The notes beneath the pieces are model-generated. The model saw only the letters and a program-made list of their open reading frames with translations, was not told where the DNA came from and did no database searches. Shown here piece after piece: positions 45,004-54,825 of a stretch of 64,000 bases of DNA. Each line of letters starts with the position of its first letter. Within the stretch, counting starts at the first letter, position 1. This DNA comes from Bedellia somnulentella. Taxonomy: Eukaryota; Arthropoda; Insecta; Lepidoptera; Bedelliidae. Location of the stretch: assembly GCA_963576735.1 (NCBI GenBank), contig OY755178.1, positions 13,144,001-13,208,000 on the forward strand, written 5' to 3'. A program made the translations under genes and the position numbers.

Positions 45004-45025
45004 ACCTAAACGTTCACGAATTATG
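44674..45025 (-). mobile_element. RTE-like LINE, best C-terminal copy
   Basis: Minus-strand fragment with an open frame to the very end and a tail that begins at once (TATAAGTAATTAAG). Its 3' module is CTGCCTACCCCAATGGGAAC, AATGGGCGTGAGTA. This is the clearest copy of the proposed partner of SINE-1 and SINE-2. Confidence 0.85.
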
Positions 45026-45395
45026 CCGTATATCAGATATCAGATTTTAGAATACATGTGCGAATTTTGGGGTTATACACGGTTATGAAATAACAGCATT
45101 CTGCTGCACACTCCTCGGAAAATTCACAGACTCAATAAAATACACAATTAACTATGTACTTGGCCAGTAAAGAGTAGCATATGAATTAATGTACGGCATA
45201 CGTTTTATAGGTTATAAAAACGCTATTATATTATTATGTTAGTACAAGTGGGTGTCAGAACGGTTGAAATATGATTGTTCATAATAAATGATACAGGTTG
45301 GTTTAATAATTATATAAATATACGTCGTGATAAATCTTTGAATTAGGATTTCCGATAAAACACAACACAAGAAAACCACTTAGAAATAAAGCAAC

Positions 45396-45627
45396 ATACA
45401 TACATACATACATATACTCACGGCTATAAATCCCTAGAAGGGGTAGCCAGAGCTAAGGAATTAGAAATTCCTCAGCCACTTTTGGAAGTTGGTAAAATAA
45501 AGGTTGTTGGTGATTAGTCTCCAACCGCATCGCCCAAAACTCCCTTAAAAAGCCCCAATACCGTTAGTCGCCTCTTACGTGAAGAAATGGGGTAGTGATA
45601 TTCTAAGCCGACACTACACAGCAAAAA
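45396..45627 (-). mobile_element. SINE-1 copy
   Basis: Reverse copy with a short deletion in the 5' part (GTTAGTCGCCTCTTACGTGA then AGAAATGGGG). Flanked by AAAGCAAC at 45388-45395 and near 45628-45635. Confidence 0.9.
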
Positions 45628-46814
45628 AAAGCAACTTATTCTTATAAAATTTATTAATTGTTTTATCTATTGTCAAGTAATTAATTTTCTGTACATCCCT
45701 TAATCTTTATATAAGCTGGAAGGACCTTTCTGTGAGGTTTGTGTTTTTCTCAAAATTGTATGGGCTGGGTCTGTTTGTGTGTGTAAAGGCTCTAAAAATG
45801 GTGTTAAGAAACATAAAATACTTCATATATTGGTCATAATATCTTCAGAATCTATCACACAGTTGGGTAGAAGAGTAAACTAACAAATGGGTAGAGTTTA
45901 CTGAACAAGTAACCTAGTTTGTTGATCATGCATGTAGGAAAGTTAAGGCAAACTTAATAAGTTCCTATATTGGTTAAAGTTGTTTCCATACCATGCATTT
46001 TTTATCTATACTCAATATTAACCACTATTTTACTTGAAAGAAGAAAGGCAAAATAAACCGTTAGTGAGATGTTTAATTCCCAGTTCAAAAACCCAATTGA
46101 AAACTGACAATAAATCTTGTAATGCTATGTGTAAATAAATGGAAATTACGTGACATATATATGTGGAGTTTTATTTAATATGCGGATAGTTTTCTAGTTC
46201 TGTACCAAAGGTATTCATTCCACAGCATCAGAATTTAAAATTTTACAGTTAGTTTTGGAACTTATTATATAGCTACTTTTTAAACTCAAGCTAGCCCAAG
46301 TTTACTAAGCCGCCTTTTACGCCATAGTTAGTGCCATTTTCACCTAACGCTACTCTACTACTATCTAACTAACAAAAAGGAACTTAATAAACTGGCAAAA
46401 ACAGATTATTTATGTTATTACTTATTTTTTTTATTAATATGTAAATTAAGCAGTAAATTTCAACATAAAATTACTCAGAGTACACCCACAATAAAGCAAT
46501 GAAAACTACCTCACTACAAATTGAATTAATCAAAGTGCAGCGAATTATGGTAGTGCATCTGACGTCACACACAACACGCTAATGGAAATTAGTTGGTAAG
46601 TATTTTACATAGCGTCTGAAGTTTTGAACTTAATGGAATTCCTTATTAAGTTCTTCAGAAGTGTTCCATTACACTCTTGACATATAAGCTATTTCTTAGA
46701 AAATTAGGAGAAGATTGGGTTTGTTATCAATTTTAACCGCTGTTTTGACTGTGACTTATATGTTGTGAATTTAGATATGTATAGCTCCAACTTTATAAAT
46801 GAATTTGAAAATTC
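45628..46814. other. No gene recognised
   Basis: AT-rich. No coding or shared repeats. Confidence 0.4.
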
Positions 46815-46885
46815 GAAAATATTAGTACCTCTGCCACCCCTTTGAGGATATAATGCGTGATGGTTTGAGTATTTAAAGAACCTAA
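46815..46885 (+). repeat. SINE-2 3' tip
   Basis: AGTACCTCTGCCACCCCTTT, GAGGATATAATGCGTGATGG and TTTGAG tail. Only the module remains. Confidence 0.55.
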
Positions 46886-46924
46886 AGGTCTTGAGTGACA
46901 GCATGAAGTGTAATGCGGCATGCA

Positions 46925-47043
46925 TCTATACTTATAATAAATCTGTAGAGAGGTCAATTCTGTACATGACATATATTTTCAAAATAACTATCAGGGGGTG
47001 ATTAGTGATCGATACTGATGCCAAAAATGCAATCAGTAAAATT

Positions 47044-47089
<46 letters not shown>

Positions 47090-47905
47090 GGTTTGTATGT
47101 TCCTTATGGAAATAAAAACTACTCGACGGATTTTAACGAAACTTGGTACAATTATTCTTCATACACCTGGGCAGGTTTTTGTATACTTTTCAGCAGAGTA
47201 GTAAAGGGGAATTTTGGGAAATTTTGGGAAAACGGGAGAAGTTACTCCAATTTTTAAGCTTCCGTCGCGTGTGCAGCCTTAATGGTTAAACTTACATAGA
47301 AATCATGTATGACGGAAATATTCTTCATAAAATTGTCTAAAAAAGTTCTCGCAACAGTATATGTTTATCTTTTATGGTTGACTCACAATAACACGTGTAA
47401 CCCCTGATAGCTTAGCAGTTCGGAGCATTCTGATTATATTGTTTACTTTAACGTTTAAAATACTCTCATTCATCCCAAATTTAAAAAAGGTAACATTATT
47501 GCCTATTCATTAAAAAAAGAATCATAGAAATCGGTAGAGAAACACCGAAATTATACATGAAATAAGCCAACGCGCCCGTTACCAAAACCAAATCGTTACT
47601 AATTTGTATATTACATACTAGATGGCGCCAGTAATTGCATCCTACGTCACGTAATGATAAATTTTTTAGATAGTTATAAATACTTCATAGCGTTTTATTT
47701 CAAAATTTGCTATTAAACGGAAATACTGAGCCGTTCATAAAAGCGCATTCAAAATCACCAAACTACACTGTTCAGGGAGTGCTATAAATTTAATAAATTG
47801 AAAACATTGCGCTAAATTACACAATGCTTTAGCAGTGATTGAAGAAAGAAACCTCAGGTATTTAAAAAACAACGCTACCCGTGCGAAGCTGGGCCGATCC
47901 ACTAG
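46925..47905 (+). mobile_element. Helitron-2b (981 bp, non-coding)
   Basis: Begins TCTATACTTATAATAAATCT after A (46924) and ends CCCGTGCGAAGCTGGG, CCGATCCACTAG before T (47906). Nearly the same sequence as Helitron-2a (22387-23380) in the opposite orientation. The (TGTC)n tract is shorter here (about 47048-47090). The apparent CLSVCLSV reading frame is just the microsatellite. Confidence 0.95.
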
Positions 47906-47924
47906 TAAATAATATGAATGTAAA

Positions 47925-48015
47925 TAAAGCCCGAGAGGTTTGCCAGGACCGCACAGAGTAGCAATCTAGCCCCTGTCCACCCAACGGGAACTACTGGCGT
48001 AAGTTATTAATGTAT
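47925..48015 (+). repeat. RTE-like LINE 3' end
   Basis: GCCCGAGAGGTTTGCCAGGA, then CCCCTGTCCACCCAACGGGA and ACTACTGGCGTAAGTTATTA. Confidence 0.6.
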
Positions 48016-49184
48016 GAACAAAATAAAAACATTAAAGTCAGATCAGATCGGTAGATTATCTTCTTTATATATTTGTTATAGCACCTGTTTTCTATTTTCT
48101 TTCTATTTACTAAATAATGAATGAAAACTTAGTGCAAAAAGTTAGCTACTACTAATGCTGCAGCTATATTTTAGTATTAATGCATTTTAGAAAAGATATA
48201 TTTCTGTGTTATTGTCTGTAACGAACAAACCGATTTTAAAGATTTTGTATATGTTTTGAAACCTACTTACTTTAGATTACACATAATATATAAAAAGTTT
48301 TGGTATATGCTTGTTTTAATCTTCTTCTATATATCTAAGACTTGCCTACACTAGTCTCTTAAATGTTTTTATTGTTTTATTTTCGACCAAAATTTTATTT
48401 TCAAAGTTGTATAAATAAATTTAAACACACTTTGTCAGCCGCTCCTTCACACTGTAAAGCGGAAATCCAATACTGGCCCCATTATCGTAGATTGAAGTCA
48501 TTTTACTAACAACTTCCGGAACAAAAGCGACTGTTTACCGGAGCACCTGTTTTTACCCACGTTTAAAAGTTATCGTAACTTTAAAACTTGCTTTTATTAG
48601 ATCAGTATGAAGACCGTAGTTGAAACAAAAAGGTTCTATTATAACTTGTCACCAATGTTCCGTAAAGTGCCAAGTTCTGTAACCCAATACTTAAGACGAG
48701 TCCCTTAGGAAAGTTCCTTAATAATTCGAACTTGAGTCACTGAATTTTGGATGTATGCCAAAAATACTTAGGATGAAATCAGCATTTTGGTTGCTGGTGT
48801 TCTTTTATGCTCTGCTGAGAAACTGTATGTTATAAGTACTATTTTATCCCCGTTATTAGTAATATAAAACGTATTATTTAATTTTTTTATAACATTAACA
48901 TACTCGTCTTTAATGACCAAACTTCTAGATTTTGTTTAAACATTCGGTTAGTTTTCATGTCGGGTTTTAATCTCTTTTTATGTTACTTTGTACTAAAAAA
49001 AATATATCAATAGCTAAAGTTTTCTTAAAGATTTACCTAAACTTTACAAAAATTTATTTATTTTTAGAATTAACACAGCAAGTTTTTTTTTAAGGAACTG
49101 CATTAATAAGTAGTAATAGATATAAACAGGTAACTTAAACGCACAAACTTAACTGTTTTGAGTATACAAGCTTTGTTCGAAAAT
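48016..49184. other. AT-rich; one coding-like stretch
   Basis: At about 48427-48540 the minus strand is open for ~33 codons (FVPEVVSKMTSIYDNGASIG, FPLYSVKERLTK). I cannot find convincing splice sites, and its phase does not fit between the two called exons. It is left unassigned. Confidence 0.3.
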
Positions 49185-49345
49185 ACTATCACATAATTAA
49201 GAGCACAACTTAGTCATGTGGGTGTCCTCACGATGTCCTACCTTACTATCACTAAACGTGATATATTAACCACACTTGACTTATAAAAATACGTATTAGT
49301 GTAGGACTGACTCACAATTTGAACTCAACTTTCTGCGTAAAAAAC
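49185..49345 (-). mobile_element. SINE-2, 5' part
   Basis: The reverse strand matches the head-to-middle part of SINE-2 (AGTCATGTGGGTGTCCTCAC, AATTAACC-type words, GTGTAGGACTGACTC). It is diverged and the 3' part is missing. Confidence 0.6.
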
Positions 49346-49369
49346 TAAAAAATACAGTTTAAAACTCAC

Positions 49370-49574
49370 TTTAAAATTATCCCATCAGATCGATCATCGC
49401 TACCAATGCTAGCTCGTGGAGAGTTACCCAGACGACTGGAAGCTGATCTCCGACGCAGTTCAAACAGCTCTGGTTCATCTTTCGACGTGAAGGAAATGCG
49501 AGGGGCGTGGGCTCGGAGGCCACCAACTTTGTGAGCTGATAACCCACGGCCTAGCAGCTGGCTTTGTGTTAAGT
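49370..49574 (-). CDS. Host exon, 205 nt, unidentified gene
   Basis: On the minus strand the acceptor ACTTGTTACAG is followed by 205 bases open in one frame (two bases, 67 codons, two bases), then donor AAA-GTGAGT. It reads LTQSQLLGRGLSAHKVGG, LRAHAPRISFTSKDEPELFE, LRRRSASSRLGNSPRASIGS, then DDRSDGIIL. Ser/Arg-rich with RRRSAS and SPRAS phosphosite-like words, it suggests a regulatory cytoplasmic segment of a larger protein. The two spare bases at its end match the one-base start of the exon at 34591-34728, which would give a 14.6-kb intron. GC-rich against the AT-rich background. I do not recognise the gene. Confidence 0.7.
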
Positions 49575-50470
49575 CTGTAACAAGTAAAATGTGATTCAGT
49601 TATACGTAATACACAGTGAGTTGAGTGGGTGAAATAGAAGGTTGGAGATGGTCTTTGGAAGTACCGTCTAATAAGTATACCTAGTGACAAAATGTTTTGC
49701 AATCTATGTGTCTTATTGAAATGGTTAATAAAACACATAATTAATAGAACTAATGGCTTGAGTTTGTATTGTAATGACAATAAATTTTAAAATGTTTCAA
49801 AAGTAATAAATAGAAACAAAGTAGCATATGCCTTCTCCTTCACAAAAGTGAAAAACTCACAAAATCTCCTATTGCTACCAGTTGTTTGCAACAGGAAGAA
49901 ATGTACTTTAATTGGTCTTAACAGAGTCTAAATTGCGTTGCCCGCCGCGCGTGAGTAGAGCTGTCTTGTGTACCTTTAATGCATACATAATAAATTACAT
50001 ATGAATTTAAAAATAAATTGAACAAAACAAATCGTAATGTCTATTTGAACAGCGATGAAAAGGTTTAGTTAAATTATACGATTAATTAAAAAAAATAGTG
50101 TGTAGTAATGTAAAACGTTTTCGTTGCAAAAAGTCGAACACCAAGTTAATGTTTTCACATTAATTGTAAAAGGCCAGTTGTATACATTATCCTCATGCTG
50201 AAACTAATTGAAAGAGATAATCAACTTATTTCGTTAGCCAGCGCGGTAAAAGTAACATTCGAGCACTCAGCCGTGCGCTGTCACTGTCAATTTGTACCTT
50301 TCAGTCCAAGCCAGAGCGGTAGGAATAAAACGGCTATGTGATAGTTTATAAGAGCTTAGTGCAGGTCTGTATTTGTATACATTTCTGGGAACAGTACACC
50401 CCGCTGTGCACCAAATCATAATTCGTACTTATATTTAGCTCGAGAAATAATTAAATACCGCGATGTAGTA
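49575..50470. other. No clear gene
   Basis: Intron-like. GC-rich patches at 49940-49960 and 50240-50330 hold no convincing exon. Confidence 0.35.
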
Positions 50471-50477
50471 TTATGAA

Positions 50478-50580
50478 CCTCTGCTAGTGTGTGAGGGAGT
50501 CCGCCGCCTAGAGGTCGCTTAACATCAATCTTATCATAGTAGCCATGACCGTCTATTGTGCCCTCCGAAGCATTTGGTTT
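50478..50580 (-). CDS. Candidate host exon, borders uncertain
   Basis: The minus strand is open and reads KPNASEGTIDGHGYYDKIDV, KRPLGGGLPHTLAEV. This protein-like stretch resembles the style of the two called exons and lies upstream of them on the same strand. The acceptor (TCTAAAG) is poor in pyrimidines and the donor (GAG-GTTCAT) is weak. The phase does not directly match the exon at 49.5 kb, so another exon would be needed between them. Confidence 0.4.
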
Positions 50581-50697
50581 CCTTTAGATTCCACATTTGC
50601 ATCCCAATGGTATTGAATCTCAAAAATCACTTTTTAGGTTCTATCCCAATTGATTAAGGAAATCACAGGCTAATGTAATGTAATTAGTTAATTATTT

Positions 50698-51967
50698 AGA
50701 ATCGAAACAACTATTATCAAGCAAACAATATGGTTTCCGTAAGGGTTTCTCAACCACTGATGCTGTCACAAATTTGACAAACACGGTTGCTGATAATCTT
50801 GATAAGGGTAGAAAATGCATAGGGATTTTTATTGATCTAGCAAAAGCTTTTGATAGTGTTCATGTTTCTAATCTATTAAACAAACTTGAGTGCTATGGAA
50901 TACGTGACTTACAGTTGCAGTTATTTAAGGATTACTTGTCAGATAGGACCCAGTCTGTTAAGGTGGATTCAATAATTAGTGACCCGCAACCTATATACTA
51001 TGGTGTACCCCAGGGAAGCGTCCTTGGACCAACTCTCTTCCTCCTGTACATCAACGATCTGTGTAACACCAAACTACTCCAAGGAGAAGTTTTTACATTC
51101 GCTGATGATACTGCTCTCCTGTTTTGGGGTGAAAATTGGGAAAAGGCTAGGCAACACGCACAGGAAGGTTTTGATAAGGTTTCACACTGGATGACAGCTA
51201 ACTTGTTAAGTCTAAATACTATTAAAACTAAATTTCTTACTTTTAGTATTCGACAAAACACACAGCCACATGAACCATTGATTATAGTATCTCATAATTC
51301 TAGTTGTGAAAGGCTTGTTCATTGTCAATGTCCTAAATTGAGTGAATGTGAAACGATAAAGTATCTTGGAGTTATTATCGATAATAAACTTTCTTTTAGG
51401 CCCCATATTGAATTGCTTTCTTCAAGAGTACGTAAATTAATGTCAGTTTTTAAAAATCTTCGCCACGCTATGGACAAAGAAACACTAAAGATAGTGTATT
51501 ACGCATTGTGTGAGTCTATTTTAACATACTGCATAGGTGCATGGGGTGGTAGCTGCAGGTCCGTACTATTACAGCTTGAAAGAGCTCAGAGAGCAGTTTT
51601 AAAAGTTGGCTTATGCTTACCATTCTTATATCCAACAACTGAGCTCTATAAAGTTGCCGAAGTTTTGTCAGTTAGGAAATTATTTATTCTGCGACAAGTA
51701 GAAAAAATGCATAAAAGTAAAAGTGAAGTTGAAACAAAAAAAATATCTCACTTGAGAAATACTGGTAGAGTTTTTAACATCCCTAAACTTAAAACGGCTT
51801 TCTCTGGGAGATTTCCATTGTTCCTATCAGGATTTATTTACAATAAAACTAATAAAATTTTGGATATCTCTAGCGTTTGTAGTCATAAGGCTAAGGAGAT
51901 GGTTGCTACATGGTTGCACTCATTATCATATTCTGAGACAGAAGACATCCTAATTGTTCAACAGTGA
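50698..51967 (+). CDS. LINE-F reverse transcriptase, C-terminal ~420 codons
   Basis: Motifs in order: QYGFRKGFSTTDAV, motif A FIDLAKAFDSV, GVPQGSVLGPTLFLLYINDL, catalytic FADDTALL (about 51098-51121), LSLNTIKTKF, YLGVIIDNKLSFRPHI, then the thumb/C-terminal part CIGAWGG, QLERAQRAVLKV, ending IVQQ at 51967. Both catalytic Asp of FADD and the motif A Asp are present and no stops occur. The N-terminal palm and endonuclease are missing, so it is a truncated but recent insertion. Confidence 0.9.
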
Positions 51968-52345
51968 CAGAAGTAGCATTTTTCACTCACTCATTCATTC
52001 ACGCACATAAACACACACACGCCCCCACACACTCACACACACGCCCCCCCCCCACACTCACTCACACATTCACACACACTTTCTCTTAAACACTATACAT
52101 CCAAGTAAAATAGTTTTTTTTTTTTTTTTCTATATATTATTTTCCTAGTTCTGCTTATTTTGTATACTTTTTTAGTGTTAGGTTTTTCTTTAATAATTGT
52201 GTTTGTGTATAATTTTAATTTGGATATCAGTGTAAATATCGAGAAAGGCCACCCGCAATACAGGTTTTACCTAGTGCAGGGGCCATTGGAAAAATCGCTA
52301 TGTAACTCAAAATGCGCAATAAACAATTTTATTATTTATTTTTTT
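50698..52345 (+). mobile_element. LINE-F, 5'-truncated, RT end intact
   Basis: A jockey/CR1-type LINE from the QYGFRKG motif to its 3' end. The coding is uninterrupted. A 3' UTR follows, with a CA-rich stretch (51990-52078), then GGTTTTACCTAGTGCAGGGG and an AATAAAC..TTATTATTTATT end near 52345. It lacks the endonuclease and the N-terminal RT part. Confidence 0.88.
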
Positions 52346-52377
52346 AATGACATTTTTTAACTTAGTACTAAAATTGC

Positions 52378-52592
52378 TTAGAATGTCACTACCACTACTA
52401 GTAAGAGGCGACTAAGGGTGTGGGGCTTTTTAAGTGTTTTTGGGCGATGCGGTTGGGGACCCATCACCAACAATACTTTATTTTTTCCATCTTCTCCCCT
52501 ATTAATTTCCAAATGTGGCTGAGGAGTTGCTAGCTCTGAAGCTCTGGCAACCCCTTTTTGGGATTTACGGCCGTAAGTATATGTATGTATGT
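52378..52592 (+). mobile_element. SINE-1, 5' end short
   Basis: TAGAATGTCACTACCACTAC, GCGATGCGGTTGGGGACCCA, GTGGCTGAGG, and CCCCTTTTTGGGATTTACGG with a TATG tail. It lacks the first few bases and a segment after CACTACC. Confidence 0.85.
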
Positions 52593-53289
52593 ACTAAAAT
52601 ATAAATAATGTATTTACCAAGAGCAGTTCAATTTTACCGAGAGGACAAACTACAAAATAAAACATCTTTCAGCATTTGTGTGAAGAATCTCAATTTCACG
52701 GAACATGGTAAACTTTGTGGCGGCACCTCTACTTTAATCCCTGCTCCAGAGAGACAGCTGAAAAGCTCTTTCACAAAATTGACATCCTGACCAATTTAGT
52801 TCTGAATGTCCGAGACTTGTGTAGCTATTACTGAAACCCATTTTATTTTCAGTTATTGAGTTTGCAGTTTTAATCTCTAGAGGGATTTAAAATTTTATGT
52901 TCGATCAAAACTGTCTCTTATTTTAAAAATCGATGTTCGTTGTCAGTTTTGATCTCCTTTACAGTTGCGGTAAACTATACAAGTGATAAAAGTACGAACT
53001 GTTTTATTATAAAATTTAACGAAGGTACTGCCTCAATATAATTAGTGAGTGGAACTTTAATAAGTGAAGTAACCAACATAGCATCAATCAATAAACAGGT
53101 GAATTCTGAAGCTCCTTTTTATGGAGTGAGAAACTTACTAATTTATATTTCAATGAAATTTTAAAATAGATCTGTTGTAATTTCTAAGACTTTCACGATA
53201 GCACATTATAATTAAAACAACTATTGATTTGTATAGATCTCTGTTGTTTGTAGTCGGTTTGTTATGCATCTTTTCTCAAGTCAAGTTTT
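52593..53289. other. No gene recognised
   Basis: A 60-codon plus frame at 52608-52790 shows no recognisable motif. Otherwise AT-rich. Confidence 0.35.
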
Positions 53290-53574
53290 AAAGGTAGTTC
53301 CTGATTTTTTAATCTGAAGCTTTGTCTACCTGATATTTTGTATGTATGTATTCCAACAGTTGAAAAGTCATGTTTGAAATTTAACAAATTCTAATAATTA
53401 TTATTTCTTGCAGCGTAATTCAGTGTAATCTTTTGTGAATGAAATTCAGAATACACGGAAGTAAGAAATACTTTATTCATTGATAACATTTCCACTCCGT
53501 TGTACTTTGATTATTTTTAACATCAACGTTCTCCAAAAAATAAAAAAAAATAATTGAAAAATGAGCCGTCACCA

Positions 53575-53695
53575 ATGATACTTTATTTCTACCATTTTGT
53601 CCCCCGTCAACTTCCAAATATGTCTGAGCAGTTTCTAGATCCGAAGCCCTGGCTACCTCTTTTTGGTATTTATGGCCGTGAGTATTTGTATGTTC
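53575..53695 (+). repeat. SINE-1 3' half, diverged
   Basis: ATGATACTTTATTTCTACCA, CTTCCAAATATGTCTGAGCA, CTACCTCTTTTTGGTATTTA and GGCCGTGAGTATTTGTATG. A shorter similar tip occurs at about 53320-53350. Confidence 0.65.
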
Positions 53696-54825
53696 TCCAA
53701 AAATATATCTTTAAATATGTTGGTCCGTTATGAGCCTATCAAGATTTTTGGACGTAGCTAAAGCGATAAGTATTTTCTATTTGTATGTATAAATAAGTCT
53801 TTGTAAGTTGTCCAAGTAAGCTTTTTCATCTATACAAAAGCATAGTAAAATCTGCAGGATTAAAAATTTGTTTTATGATATTAATTGTCAAATTTTATTT
53901 TATGAAACATTGACATGAATAATAAAATTATTATGAACTTTCCATAATATTTTATTAAATTCAAATAAAGTTTTTTATCACCTTAAAAGTTCGATAAAAT
54001 ACGTGGGACACTCAGAAAATTTTGCGAAAATAAAAAAAAAAATCTATGGGTATTTTTTTTTTATTAAATCTCTTCAAAGTACTCTCCACCAGCATCTATA
54101 CAAAGTTTCATACGTCTAAACCAGTTTTCGAAACACTTTTTCCAGTCCGCCGCAGACACCTCATTTACAGCCCGCTGAAACGCTGACAGCGCATTTTCCG
54201 GCGATGAAAATTGTATCCCTTTGAGTTGATTTTTTATTTTAGGGAATAAAAAGAAGTCACACGGTGCCAGGTCAGGGCTGTAAGGAGGGTGACCCAAGAG
54301 TTTGACCGGCGTGCTGTTCAGGAAGTCCGTCGTTTTGAGCGCGGTGTGAGCGGGCGCGTTGTCGTGGTGAAGCAGTAGCCCGCGGAGCCCTGTGTTTGGT
54401 CGATTGTTGCTCACAACTGAGAGCATTTAGTAGTATACCAGTCTGCGTTAATACTTCTTTGATCTTGTAAAGGAATTGACACCAAATAGCCAGTCATATT
54501 GAAAAAACTTGCGATCAAAATCTTCCCACCGCTTCTAGATCTCTTCACTTTGGTAGGGGTCGCTTCGTTTTGAAATACCCAAACCGTTGACTGGCGCTTC
54601 GTTTCTGGATCGTATTGATAAATCCAGGACTCATCACCTGTAACGATGTCGTAAACACGCCGAGACGAGCCAGCATCAAATTTATTAATCATATCACGAC
54701 ACCATTCCACCCGGGCCTGTTTCTGTACCTCGGTGAGGTTGTGTGGCACCCAGCGTGAAACTATCCTCCTCACGTGAAGATGTTTGTGTAAAATCTCATG
54801 AACGCTTCCCGATCCAATCTGCATA

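Noticed and set aside
48427..48540. Possible host exon on the minus strand (FVPEVVSKMTSIYDNG)
   Set aside because: No convincing donor, and its phase would break the frame between the two called exons.
51985..52080. CA/CCCC-rich tract as a regulatory element
   Set aside because: Lies in the 3' UTR of LINE-F and is a simple repeat.
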